The notes: generated from the sequence alone by a model not told the origin. DNA of 64,000 nt from Enterococcus songbeiensis (GCF_005405265.1 NZ_BJDS01000009.1:1-64000); one strand, 5' to 3'; positions 32,757 to 41,082 are shown, numbered from the stretch's first letter. Made by a program: numbers and translations.

Positions 32757-34571
32757 TTATTCGAGTTCAGCTACTACTTTTTCAAGTTCATTTAAGCGTT
32801 GTTCAAAGACTTTCATCGCATCTTCGATATATGCGGCTTGAGTCATATCTACCCCTGCTTTTTTCATTACTTCGATTGGGTAATCGCTGTTGCCAGATTT
32901 CAGATAGGTCAAATAGTTTTCCAATGCGTGAGGCTCTTGATCTAGAATCTTTTTCGCCAAAGCAGAAGCTGCAGAAAAACCAGTTGAATATTGGTATACA
33001 TAATAATTGTAATAAAAGTGAGGTATTCGAGACCATTCTAGTTTGATTTCCGGATCTTTTTCTACACTTGGACCGTAATATTTTGCGTTCAATTCACCAT
33101 AATAATCACTTAAATATTCGCTGGTCAATGGCACCCCTTTAGCATCTTCTGTATGAATAAAATGCTCAAATTCCGCAAATTGTGTTTGACGGAAAATCGT
33201 TCCCTTGAATCCGTCTAAATAGTGATTCAATACATACGCTTTAACCCGAGGATCTGTTTCGGTTTTTAATAAATATTCGGTTAAAATATTTTCGTTAGTG
33301 GTTGAAGCAATCTCTGCCAAGAAAATGGAATAATCCCCATAAACGTAAGGTTGATTTTTTCTAGTAAAGTAGCTATGGACACTATGACCCATTTCATGAA
33401 CCAGCGTAAATAATTGGTCCAAGGTATCATGCCAATTCAATAAGATATAAGGCGCTGTATCGTAAGCACCGGAAGAATAAGCGCCGCTGCGTTTGCCTTT
33501 ATTTTCGACTACATCGATCCAACGGCTGGCAAAGGCTTCTTCTACCACCTTCAAATATTCTTCTCCCATTGGTTGCAAAGCTTCGAGTGCTTTTTTCTTT
33601 GCATCGTCAAAATTATAAGAAATTGGTGCTTCCCCTAGAACTGGTGTGTACATATCATACATATGCAATTCGTCGACCTTCAATAATCGTTTTCGCAAAG
33701 CAACATAGCGATGCAACAATGGCAAATGTTTATTCACCACATTTACTAATGTATCATACACACTTTCTGGGATATGGTTAGCCGCTAAAGATGCCGCCCG
33801 AGCAGAATCATAGTTGCGGACTTTTGCTTTAAAATTGTGTCCCTTAACGTGGGCGCTCAAGGTAGAAGCAAACGTATTGCGGAATTGTTCATAGACACTA
33901 TACAATCCTTTGAAAGCTGCTGCACGAACTTCACGATCTGTATTTTCCATTAATTGACCGTAAACTCCATGAGAAAGTTGGATTTTTTCGCCTTTTTCAT
34001 CAGTGATCGTTGGAAACACTAAATCGGCGTTGTTCAAAATAGCAAACGTATTGCTGGACGCACCAAAGACTTCACTTGCCCCTGCCAACAATGATTCTTG
34101 TTCTGCTGGCAAAACATGAGGACGGTTGTCAACGATTTGCTTCACATAATGACGATAGTCACTTAATTTTGGTTCTTCTTCAAAGTAATGCCAAATTTTT
34201 TCATCACTTAATTTTAAAACTTCTGGTTCAAACCAGGAAATCGCTTCGCTGGCTTGTGCTAATAAACTGCTGGCACGAGCATAAATTGCTTGATAGGTGG
34301 TATTAGCTGTATCTTGGTCATTTTTCAGATGTGAATACACATATAAGGTTTCCAAATTTCGGGAAACTTCAAGAACATATTCCAAAGCCGCTAGGAAAGC
34401 CGCTGCACCATCAGCTAAAGTTCCTTGATATTTTTCTGAACGCTTCAATTCTTCTGTCAAAGAAGTAAAAGCTGAATCGAAGGCCGCATCATCAGCAAAA
34501 ATTTTGGTTAAATCCCATGTAACTTCTTCTGATAACGCGTCTCTTGTTGGCAATTGTTTTGTTTCTGACAT
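32757..34571 (-). CDS. pepF: Oligoendopeptidase F
   Basis: PepF is a cytoplasmic M3 zinc metallopeptidase cleaving peptides of about 7-17 residues. The 604-residue protein carries the HExxH motif in LVHEMGHSVHSYF (about 388-400) with the third ligand Glu some 25 residues later (IFLAEIASTTNE). The ATG at 34571 follows AAGGAGTG by six bases; a GTG at 34580 overlaps that site. Its leader holds three tandem 105-bp repeats and the promoter lies behind them, giving an unusually long 5' region. It lies downstream of coiA as in other Lactobacillales. Confidence 0.95.
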   Translation of the reverse strand: MSETKQLPTRDALSEEVTWDLTKIFADDAAFDSAFTSLTEELKRSEKYQGTLADGAAAFLAALEYVLEVSRNLETLYVYSHLKNDQDTANTTYQAIYARASSLLAQASEAISWFEPEVLKLSDEKIWHYFEEEPKLSDYRHYVKQIVDNRPHVLPAEQESLLAGASEVFGASSNTFAILNNADLVFPTITDEKGEKIQLSHGVYGQLMENTDREVRAAAFKGLYSVYEQFRNTFASTLSAHVKGHNFKAKVRNYDSARAASLAANHIPESVYDTLVNVVNKHLPLLHRYVALRKRLLKVDELHMYDMYTPVLGEAPISYNFDDAKKKALEALQPMGEEYLKVVEEAFASRWIDVVENKGKRSGAYSSGAYDTAPYILLNWHDTLDQLFTLVHEMGHSVHSYFTRKNQPYVYGDYSIFLAEIASTTNENILTEYLLKTETDPRVKAYVLNHYLDGFKGTIFRQTQFAEFEHFIHTEDAKGVPLTSEYLSDYYGELNAKYYGPSVEKDPEIKLEWSRIPHFYYNYYVYQYSTGFSAASALAKKILDQEPHALENYLTYLKSGNSDYPIEVMKKAGVDMTQAAYIEDAMKVFEQRLNELEKVVAELE

Positions 34572-34580
34572 CTTATCCAC

Positions 34581-34900
34581 TCCTTGTTCTTTTTAATGTA
34601 TTAAATTTTCTTAATAGAAAATTTAGTCTGATTTTCACGCCGTATATCATTCCACTAGTCATCTTGGCAAAAGAGGAACTGATATCCCTGTTCTTTTTAA
34701 TGTATTAAATTTTCTTAACAGAAAATTTAGTCACGTTCTCTCGCCCTATCCTCATTCCACTAGTCATCTTGATAAAAGAGGAACTGATATCCTTGTTCTT
34801 TTTAATGCATTAAATTTTCTTAATAGAAAATTTAGTCACGTTCTCTCGCCCTATCCTCATTCCACTAGTCATCTTGATAAAAGAGGAACTAAACTCCTTG
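34581..34900 (-). repeat. Three tandem 104-105 bp repeats in the pepF leader
   Basis: Units begin near 34581, 34685 and 34790 and end at 34900. The second and third are almost identical; the first is more diverged in the middle. Each unit has a perfect hairpin (AAATTTTCT / AGAAAATTT, loop ATTA) and an AAGGA sequence facing TTCCTC of the next unit. On the minus strand each begins a short frame ATGACTAGTGGAATG, about 20 codons in units 2 and 3. The junctions copy the pepF ribosome site, so the unit seems to be a duplicated leader segment. Confidence 0.92.
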
Positions 34901-34918
34901 TGCAACTGATTCTATCTT

Positions 34919-34947
34919 ATCATATTATTTTCAAAAAAATGTGTAAA
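34919..34947 (-). promoter_or_regulatory. Candidate promoter of pepF
   Basis: TTTACA (34942-34947) and TATGAT (34919-34924) are spaced 17 bp on the minus strand, upstream of all three repeats, so the repeats would be transcribed. Confidence 0.6.
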
Positions 34948-34965
34948 AAGTCTGAATTTTCTCTT

Positions 34966-35910
34966 TTATCTTTGCGTAAGCACTTGGCATTCAAGGTAGC
35001 ACTTTTGTAAAACGATTTCCTGAGAAATCATAGGAAAGGACCAGTCCCAGTTAAGTTGTTGAATTTTTTCTTTCCATTCCTCAAAAGGCAAGCCTGCTTC
35101 AAAAAAAATCCGTAACAGCAGCATACGATCTGCAAAAAAGAAATACCCCAAGCTCGGCTGATAACACCAATCGGGCAGTGTATTTAAGGATTGATGTCGA
35201 AAATAAAGTTGTTCTTGCAGTAACAAAGTAGGTTTATGGCAACGTTGCAATTTGCGGGTAAGATGGTCTCGATAGTGACGGGCTTGCCATGCAGTAGGAG
35301 CTACCCTTTGTTGGCGACTCATTTGCCACTTCTTTTTCAGGTTCCAGCTTTTGATGTCAAATGAAATTCCTTGTTGATAATGCCATGAGGAAAGCGAAAC
35401 CTTTTGAAGGCGTTGGGTTGCAACATCCAGACACCAAAAATGAATACCTGATTGAGAAAGTCTGCAACAAGCTTTTTGAAATTGGCTCAACTGAGTCGTG
35501 GGAAAAAAACGGCTCCCCAAAATCCACCATGGATGATACCCATGGCGCTGATAATTTTCTGTCCGTTCCAAAAATCGAACAAAGGGCAAAGAAGAGCACT
35601 GAAACTCAATCGCACGCTTTTCCCACAAGACATCCGGACGCTGTTTTAAATTTGGCAGATAAGCTTCGAGTTTTGCCTGCTTCATGGGGAAAGTTTCCAT
35701 AATCATGCGTTTTCCCTCTACATGTTCCCAAGTTTCTCCTTCACTAAATGATTGGCAATCCGCTTTAACATGAGCAAAGTGGGGAATTTTTCGACTACCT
35801 TGTTTAAAGCGAACCGGTTTTCCACAACTTGGGCAAACCAAACGATCTTGAATTTTTTTCTGATAATCAAAGCTTGCGATCAATTCTTCTTGATTTCGCG
35901 CAACTAACAT
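34966..35910 (-). CDS. coiA: CoiA family competence protein
   Basis: CoiA is needed in streptococci for recombination of incoming DNA during transformation. The 314-residue protein has an N-terminal zinc pair (CPSCG, Cys26/Cys29) with PHFAH and a nuclease-like core (RPDVLWEKRAIEFQCS). The ATG at 35910 follows TTGAGGTG; the frame is open 15 codons further but lacks a ribosome site. It is followed by pepF. Enterococci carry such genes although natural competence is not established, so the actual role is open. Confidence 0.9.
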   Translation of the reverse strand: MLVARNQEELIASFDYQKKIQDRLVCPSCGKPVRFKQGSRKIPHFAHVKADCQSFSEGETWEHVEGKRMIMETFPMKQAKLEAYLPNLKQRPDVLWEKRAIEFQCSSLPFVRFLERTENYQRHGYHPWWILGSRFFPTTQLSQFQKACCRLSQSGIHFWCLDVATQRLQKVSLSSWHYQQGISFDIKSWNLKKKWQMSRQQRVAPTAWQARHYRDHLTRKLQRCHKPTLLLQEQLYFRHQSLNTLPDWCYQPSLGYFFFADRMLLLRIFFEAGLPFEEWKEKIQQLNWDWSFPMISQEIVLQKCYLECQVLTQR

Positions 35911-35954
35911 AAAAATCACCTCAAGAAAAAATACGCAAGTTTGATTTTTTTCCA

Positions 35955-35988
35955 CAAAAAAACACTTGCTTGAAACGAAGCAAGTGTT
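35955..35988 (-). terminator. Terminator of mecA
   Basis: AACACTTGCTT pairs with AAGCAAGTGTT, then seven Ts on the minus strand, 6 bp after the mecA stop. Confidence 0.92.
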
Positions 35989-35993
35989 CGGGT

Positions 35994-36638
35994 TTAATGA
36001 AAATAATGACGGGTCAATGCTAATGCATCATGTTCCATCAACTGTTTCCCATGTTCTGCCAAAACTTCCGGCGTCACATGGCTTTTTCGAGCAAATTCAG
36101 ATAAGTGAGATAAACTATCTTTGACCTCGCTGTCAAGAATCAACTCATCAAGAAATTGGATTTCCAAAAAGTAGAAATCGTTCATTTCATAAAGGTCAGT
36201 GATTGCACAATCTAATTGGACCTCATTAGCCAATTGGATCATCTGTTCAAAATCCACCATCTCTAAAACAAAATGACGTTTGACTTCCTCTGGTTTGGTA
36301 TTTTCTTCCAGTTGATCTGCCACGTGTTTTTTCAAAAAGTCAGTGATTTCTTCTGGTGAACCGCTACCCATTTCTTCAAATTGGGACAGGTCTTCTGGTT
36401 GAAGATTTTTGCTGATAAATAATTCCAATCCGTCACCCTTCGGAAGAACTTGAAAAGTAACTGCATCGCTGCCTTTGAATTCTTCATCAATATCGACCTC
36501 TTCTAAAATGCTGTAGAAAAAGTTTTCAATTTCATTTTGGTTGCCCAGCAAGTCCAGAAAAGTGATTCCTCGAGCAGCTAAATCTTCACCCTTGATCATC
36601 ACACGAATCGTATTTTCATTGATATGTTCCATTTCCAT
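35994..36638 (-). CDS. mecA: Adaptor protein MecA
   Basis: MecA targets proteins such as ComK, ComX or Spx relatives to ClpCP. The 214-residue protein has the N-terminal substrate-binding domain (MEHINENTIRVMIKGEDLAARGITFLDLLG) and the C-terminal ClpC-binding domain (about 110-214). An acidic linker lies between. It should not be confused with the methicillin-resistance mecA. GAGGTG lies eight bases before the ATG. It sits between spx and coiA, an arrangement shared with Bacillus (spx-mecA-coiA-pepF). Confidence 0.95.
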   Translation of the reverse strand: MEMEHINENTIRVMIKGEDLAARGITFLDLLGNQNEIENFFYSILEEVDIDEEFKGSDAVTFQVLPKGDGLELFISKNLQPEDLSQFEEMGSGSPEEITDFLKKHVADQLEENTKPEEVKRHFVLEMVDFEQMIQLANEVQLDCAITDLYEMNDFYFLEIQFLDELILDSEVKDSLSHLSEFARKSHVTPEVLAEHGKQLMEHDALALTRHYFH

Positions 36639-36802
36639 CTTAGCTACACCTCACTTTTGTACTCGCATTATAGCTACATTGTAACGGAAGAAAAGGAAAA
36701 GTAAAGCAAAAACTACAATTCCTAATAGAAAGAAAATAATTTTTTGGCTGCGCTTTTCTTCCTAGTACTTCCCTGCTTAGACAAGAAGTTGTTCTCTTTT
36801 GT

Positions 36803-36845
36803 CAAAAAAAGGAAGCAGATCGTTTTCAACCTGCTTCCCTTCGTT
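36803..36845 (-). terminator. Terminator of spx
   Basis: GGAAGCAG and CTGCTTCC pair around a 14-nt loop, followed by seven Ts on the minus strand. Confidence 0.9.
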
Positions 36846-36852
36846 TTTTCTT

Positions 36853-37251
36853 CTATAATCCAGCCATGAGCTGTGCATGCCGTAATTCTAATTGTCGTAC
36901 TTCTCTTGGTAAGAAGCGACGAATCTCGTCTTCGTTGAAACCAACTTGCAGACGTTTTTCATCGATCATAATCGGACGGCGTAAAAGTCCAGGATTTTTT
37001 TGGACAAGATCCAATAACTCTGGCAATGGCAACTCATCTAAATCGATATTCAATTTTTGAAAAACTTTCGAGCGGGTAGAAATAATTTCTTCTGTTCCGT
37101 CTTCGGTCATTTGCAAAATGGCCTTTAATTCAGAGATATTCAACGGTTCGGAAAAAATATTTCTTTCAACGAACGGAATTTCGTGCTCTTGCAACCACGC
37201 ACGAGCTTTTCTGCATGACGTACAGCTTGGGGAAGTATAAAGTGTCAACAA
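36853..37251 (-). CDS. spxA: Redox-responsive transcriptional regulator Spx
   Basis: Spx binds the RNA polymerase alpha C-terminal domain and switches on disulfide-stress genes. The 132-residue ArsC-fold protein has the CxxC redox switch at Cys10 and Cys13 ([13 protein letters not shown]) and the RPI motif [18 protein letters not shown]. The start is chosen as TTG at 37251, eight bases after AAGGAG, giving MLTLYTSPS in line with Bacillus MVTLYTSPS. An in-frame GTG at 37260 overlaps the ribosome site. SpxH, encoded 5 kb away, should target it for proteolysis. Confidence 0.94.
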   Translation of the reverse strand: MLTLYTSPSCTSCRKARAWLQEHEIPFVERNIFSEPLNISELKAILQMTEDGTEEIISTRSKVFQKLNIDLDELPLPELLDLVQKNPGLLRRPIMIDEKRLQVGFNEDEIRRFLPREVRQLELRHAQLMAGL

Positions 37252-37260
37252 CGGTATCAC

Positions 37261-37842
37261 TCCTTTTTATTATATAAAGGATTCTGTAACAGCAATCTCT
37301 TTATCTTTAATATGATTATATTATATCGAATACTCACTTAAATATCCAGTACTTTTTTAACTTTTTTTAATAAAAGTAATCGATTCAAAATAATATAACC
37401 GTTATAAACATACGCTTTCATGCTTTTTCATTTTTCTAAAATGAGTATTTTCACATTTATTTCCAATAAAACTTCTCTTATACAACAGTTCTTTCAAACT
37501 GTATTATTTATAACATAGAAAAGTGAAGAAACATTGTTATTTCTATAAAAAATGTTTTTTAATTTTTTTCTATTAAGAATTATTCTTGTCTGGAATCATC
37601 TGAAAAACTTGCCATTATGAGAAAATCGACCACAAGTCTCTTTCGAACAAATGACCGAAATAACAGTGATGCTGATTACAAAACATATTTTTAGTTATTT
37701 GTTAAGAAAAGGATGCGCAAAATCTGTATTATCTTTTTGAAAGAAAGCTTCTTTATTTAAAAAAAAACACTTCTTTTTATTCTTTCCGTTTTTTTAGTTC
37801 TTTCATAAGAACTTTCACAAAGAAGAATGTATTAAAAAACAT
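37261..37842. other. AT-rich gap of about 580 bp upstream of spx, no gene seen
   Basis: No reading frame with a credible start was found on either strand. The part next to spx holds a doubled -10-like sequence (TATAATATAAT on the minus strand, near 37311-37321) without a good -35. Further up are poly-A/T tracts and short repeats of TTCTTT. It probably carries the spx promoters; several promoters are known for Bacillus spx. Confidence 0.5.
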
Positions 37843-37854
37843 AAAAAAAACCCT

Positions 37855-37891
37855 AAAAAAGCTGATTTTATTCTAAAATCAGCTTTTTTTT
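37855..37891. terminator. Terminator downstream of the ABC exporter
   Basis: AAAAAAGCTGATTTTA pairs with TAAAATCAGCTTTTTT around a 3-nt loop. It is symmetrical and can act on both strands; it lies after the exporter gene. Confidence 0.93.
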
Positions 37892-37903
37892 ATGAATATT
37901 TGA

Positions 37904-39619
37904 CTATTTTCTGAATTGCGCATCATACAATCCCCGATAATGTCCATGCTTAGTCATCAATTCTTCGTGGGTTCCTTGTTCTAAAATTCCTTGATCACTG
38001 ACCACGATAATTCGGGTAGCATGCTTGATGGTTGCCAAACGATGGGCAATAATCATCGTTGTTCGTCCTTTCGCAAGGGAATTCAGTGATTCTTGGATAA
38101 CTTGTTCTGTTTCTGTGTCCAAAGCCGAGGTTGCTTCATCCAAAATCAAGATAGGCGGATTCTTCAAAAACATCCGTGCAATTGCGACCCGCTGCTTTTG
38201 TCCTCCGGAAAGTTTAACGCCCCGCTCTCCAATCACGGTATCCAATCCACCCTTCATTTGCTGAATCACACCGTCTAAATGTGCCAATGACACCGCCTGC
38301 AAAATCTCTGCTTCACTAGCTTCCAATTTTCCATACGCAATATTTTCCCGAATCGTTCCTGGGAACAAAAAGACATCCTGTTGAACAATCCCGATTTGAT
38401 CTCGTAAAGATTCTAACGTCATGGATTGGATATCTCGACCATCGATAGTAACCTTACCTTCCGTCACCTCATAAAATCGGGGCAACAGATTACACAATGT
38501 CGTTTTCCCAGAACCGCTTTGACCGACGAAAGCCACCGTTTCTCCCGGGTGAATCTCTAAATTAATATGATTCAAAACTTTTTGAGAATCCATATAGGAA
38601 AAGGAAACATCCTCATAAATAATATGCCCGTTCAAATGATCCACCGCAACTGCATCTGGACGATCAACAATCAGCGATTTTTTGTCCAATTCTTCCGTCA
38701 GCCGTTTGAAACCGGCGATACCTTTTGGGTAGCTTTCGATCATGGTGTTGACCTTTTCGATAGGACGAACAAAAACATTGGATAAAAGAATAAAGCCGAC
38801 AAAATCTCCATACGTGATTTCTTGGCGAATCGTATAATAAGCACCGAATATCAAGGCAAACAAATTGATTAGACGGATCAAAAAGTAATTATAAGAAGAA
38901 CTTAACGCCATCACTTTATAGAAAGTAATCTTTGATTGTCGATAAGCTTCGCTCAATCCATCAAAACGCTTTGCCTCAAACGATTCATTCGCAAAGGATT
39001 GAGTGACACGGATACCACTGACTGAAGCTTCTACTCCCGCATTGAATTCCCCAAGATTTTCATAAATTTTCGTGTTGACCTTGGTCATTTTTTTATTGAA
39101 AAAAACCAATGCAATTGTAATCAACGGCAACAACGCAAACGTCGCAATTGCCAACTGCACATGGGTATGCAGCATCAATAAAAAAGCACCAATCAACGTC
39201 ATGATCGTGATAAAAACATCTTCCGGTCCATGATGGGCAACCTCCGAAATTTCAAAAAGATCTGTGGTCAAGCGACTAATCAGCTTCCCGGTCTTTTGAT
39301 TGTCATAGTATTCAAAAGATTGCTTTTGCAAATGCCGGAACAATTCCCGACGCATATCCGTTTCAATGTTGACCCCCAGCTTATGACCGAAAAAGACAAC
39401 GATATATTGTAAGACAGTGTTCAAAAGATAAAAAACCAGTAACGCCAAACAAGCCAGTAGAATAATCCGAAAATTTTTCATCGGCATGATCTTGTCAATC
39501 ACTTGATTGACCGCAACTGGAAAAGCCAGCTCCAGCAGACCAGCCAAAACAGCACAGGAAAAATCTAAAATAAATAATTTCTTATAGGGACGATAATAAC
39601 TAAAAAAACGTTTTAACAA
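37904..39619 (-). CDS. ABC transporter, fused membrane and ATPase domains (homodimeric exporter type)
   Basis: The 571-residue protein has six membrane helices (about 15-300) and an ATPase domain with Walker A GQSGSGKTT, signature LSGGQKQ, Walker B ILILDEATSALD with intact catalytic Glu, and AHRLAT. No partner lies beside it, so a homodimer of the BmrA/Sav1866 kind is likely. The substrate is unknown. The start is TTG at 39619 after AAGGAGG. A good promoter (39726-39753) lies upstream and the gene ends at its own terminator. Confidence 0.9.
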   Translation of the reverse strand: MLKRFFSYYRPYKKLFILDFSCAVLAGLLELAFPVAVNQVIDKIMPMKNFRIILLACLALLVFYLLNTVLQYIVVFFGHKLGVNIETDMRRELFRHLQKQSFEYYDNQKTGKLISRLTTDLFEISEVAHHGPEDVFITIMTLIGAFLLMLHTHVQLAIATFALLPLITIALVFFNKKMTKVNTKIYENLGEFNAGVEASVSGIRVTQSFANESFEAKRFDGLSEAYRQSKITFYKVMALSSSYNYFLIRLINLFALIFGAYYTIRQEITYGDFVGFILLSNVFVRPIEKVNTMIESYPKGIAGFKRLTEELDKKSLIVDRPDAVAVDHLNGHIIYEDVSFSYMDSQKVLNHINLEIHPGETVAFVGQSGSGKTTLCNLLPRFYEVTEGKVTIDGRDIQSMTLESLRDQIGIVQQDVFLFPGTIRENIAYGKLEASEAEILQAVSLAHLDGVIQQMKGGLDTVIGERGVKLSGGQKQRVAIARMFLKNPPILILDEATSALDTETEQVIQESLNSLAKGRTTMIIAHRLATIKHATRIIVVSDQGILEQGTHEELMTKHGHYRGLYDAQFRK

Positions 39620-39725
39620 TGGGTATCCTCCTTCATTTTCAGGTAGAAAATTTTTGTCAGCATTCTACCAATCTTCCTTTCGAGCTAGTCCTTCCACTAA
39701 ACAACAGCTTTAAGGTACTTCATCC

Positions 39726-39753
39726 ATTATAATCAAACTTTCACTGGTTGCAA
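39726..39753 (-). promoter_or_regulatory. Promoter of the ABC exporter gene
   Basis: TTGCAA (39748-39753) and a consensus TATAAT (39726-39731) are 16 bp apart on the minus strand, about 105 bp before the start codon. Confidence 0.7.
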
Positions 39754-39783
39754 AATCATTTTTCGGTCAAAAAAACTGAAAAT

Positions 39784-39853
39784 CGATAAACCTTGTCCTT
39801 ATCGTAAAATACGAAATTAAGTAGATAAAACCTTTATTTATCGGGCTTTATCG
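39784..39853. repeat. Cluster of five GATAAA/TTTATC hexamers
   Basis: CGATAAA (39784), TTATCG (39799), GATAAA (39824), TTTATCG (39837) and TTTATCG (39847) lie within 70 bp between two divergent genes. They form two imperfect hairpins. They may be operator sites or mere AT-rich repeats. Confidence 0.4.
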
Positions 39854-39938
39854 TCTTTCTTTTCCGCTTAAATTCCGCTAGAATGAATCAGGAATCTTTT
39901 TTGAAAACTTACAGAAATTGAAAGGCGTGGCAATTTTT

Positions 39939-40652
39939 TTGATTGAATCAGTAGTTTTTGACGTAGATGATACGATTTATGACCAGCAACAACCCTTTAG
40001 AAATGCAGTGACCCGTTTATTCCCTTTAGTGACTCCGGAAGACATGAGTGCCTTGTATTTGCGTTTTCGTGTCCATAGCGATGAAAATTTTGGCAAAGTG
40101 ATCACGGAGGAATGGACGCTAAGTTACATGCGAACCTTCCGTATCAGCCAATCTTTGAAGGATCTCGATTATCCCCACATCACCGAAGCAGAAGCCTTGC
40201 AGTTCCAACAGATTTACGAAGAAGAACTGGATGCCATCACGATGCATGAAGAAATCAAAAAGACGTTGGATTTTTTGAAGAAAAAACAAATTCCGATTGG
40301 TATCATCACCAACGGCCCCACCGACCATCAGTACAAAAAGGTGTTGCAATTAGATTTATTGGACTGGGTCAACAAAGAACATGTCCTTATTTCCCAAGCG
40401 ACTGGATTTCAAAAACCGGATGCAGAAATTTTTCATTTAGCTGAAAGAAATTTTGAAATGCAACGGAAAAACACTCTGTACATCGGTGACAGTTTTGAAA
40501 ATGATGTCGTAGGCTCAAAAAAAGCCGGCTGGAAATCCCTGTGGTTCAATCATCGTAATCGTAAAGTGCCAACAGGTGAACAGCACATCCATGACATCGA
40601 ATTGACTTCTTTTGATCAAATTTTCCCTACGATTCAAGCTATTTTTATTTAG
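39939..40652 (+). CDS. HAD family hydrolase
   Basis: The 237-residue protein has motif I FDVDDT (Asp8 and Asp10 after MIESVVFD), a helical cap (about 15-90), motif II ITNGP, motif III lysine in GFQKPDAEIF and motif IV IGDSFENDVVG. It is a phosphatase of the YjjG/pyrimidine-nucleotidase-like branch; substrate is unknown. The start is probably TTG at 39939, since the family start aligns there and AAAGGCGTGG precedes it. No ATG is available nearby. A TTG at 39918 in frame would add seven unaligned residues. It stands alone. Confidence 0.85.
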   Translation: MIESVVFDVDDTIYDQQQPFRNAVTRLFPLVTPEDMSALYLRFRVHSDENFGKVITEEWTLSYMRTFRISQSLKDLDYPHITEAEALQFQQIYEEELDAITMHEEIKKTLDFLKKKQIPIGIITNGPTDHQYKKVLQLDLLDWVNKEHVLISQATGFQKPDAEIFHLAERNFEMQRKNTLYIGDSFENDVVGSKKAGWKSLWFNHRNRKVPTGEQHIHDIELTSFDQIFPTIQAIFI

Positions 40653-40719
40653 GCTTCGTTCTATTCCTGAACTAGGTTATTCACCCGTTTGCTAAGAAAT
40701 AGAAAAATCTATTCTAAAA

Positions 40720-40805
40720 TGAACCATCCACAAAAAGTTAGACCAAAAATCGAACTTTTGTGGGTGGTATTTTTTATGACTAACTATAGGGTCAAATTCA
40801 AATGA
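40720..40805 (+). mobile_element. Remnant of an IS3-family (IS150-like) left end
   Basis: The stretch starts with an inverted-repeat-like end (TGAACCATCCACAAAAAGTT then AGAC), followed by its internal complement (AACTTTTGTGGGTGGT), then ATGACTAACTATAGGGTC. That is the usual start of the first transposase frame (M-T-x-Y-x-x-x-F-K), which here stops after nine codons (TGA 40803-40805). No other part of a transposase follows, so only a relic is left. The hairpin may now serve as terminator of the HAD gene. Confidence 0.65.
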
Positions 40806-40832
40806 ACGATTTTTCAATGCTCTTATTACATG

Positions 40833-40860
40833 AAAAAAGGAGGGGATTTCTCCACTCCTT
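40833..40860 (-). terminator. Terminator downstream of the frameshifted small gene
   Basis: AAGGAGTGG pairs with CCCCTCCTT around AGAAAT (one loose base), followed by six Ts on the minus strand. Confidence 0.8.
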
Positions 40861-40880
40861 GAATGCCTAACTTTTTGAGA

Positions 40881-41082
40881 TCACTCTAAAAAAGGATAGA
40901 TTTTTTTTGCTTCGGCTAAGGATTTTTGAATAATTACATCTGACAACAATTCTAAATCCTCAAAATTTGGGTCCTTTTCAATCACAACATCAAGCACCGT
41001 ATACTTGGGCATTGCAAATCGGGCTGCCTTCATAAACCTGTTGCCTGTAAAACTCAATCTCTTCACTAAGCTTTCGCGTCAT
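40881..41082 (-). pseudogene. Small protein gene split by a frameshift, family unknown
   Basis: A start with an excellent ribosome site (GGGAGGG, ATG at 41082) opens a frame reading MTRKLSEEIEFYRQQVYEGS and stopping at 40990. A second frame continues from about 41000 to 40881 and encodes VLDVVIEKDPNFEDLELL then SDVIIQKSLAEAKKIYPFLE. Neither half alone looks complete: the first lacks an end, the second lacks a ribosome site. Adding two bases near GTATACGGTG (40996-41006) would join them into about 66 residues. A deletion, programmed shift or sequencing error could explain this. I do not recognise the family. Confidence 0.55.

Noticed and set aside
34581-34900. Regular repeats that might be a CRISPR array
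   Set aside because: The units are 105 bp long and directly adjacent, with no unique spacers, and no cas genes are near.
35994-36638. Methicillin-resistance gene mecA
   Set aside because: The product is the 214-residue ClpC adaptor MecA, unrelated to penicillin-binding protein 2a.
40719-40775. A plain terminator of the HAD gene with no IS origin
   Set aside because: The hairpin could serve as one, but the IS3-like end sequence and the following transposase-like start codons fit an IS relic better.
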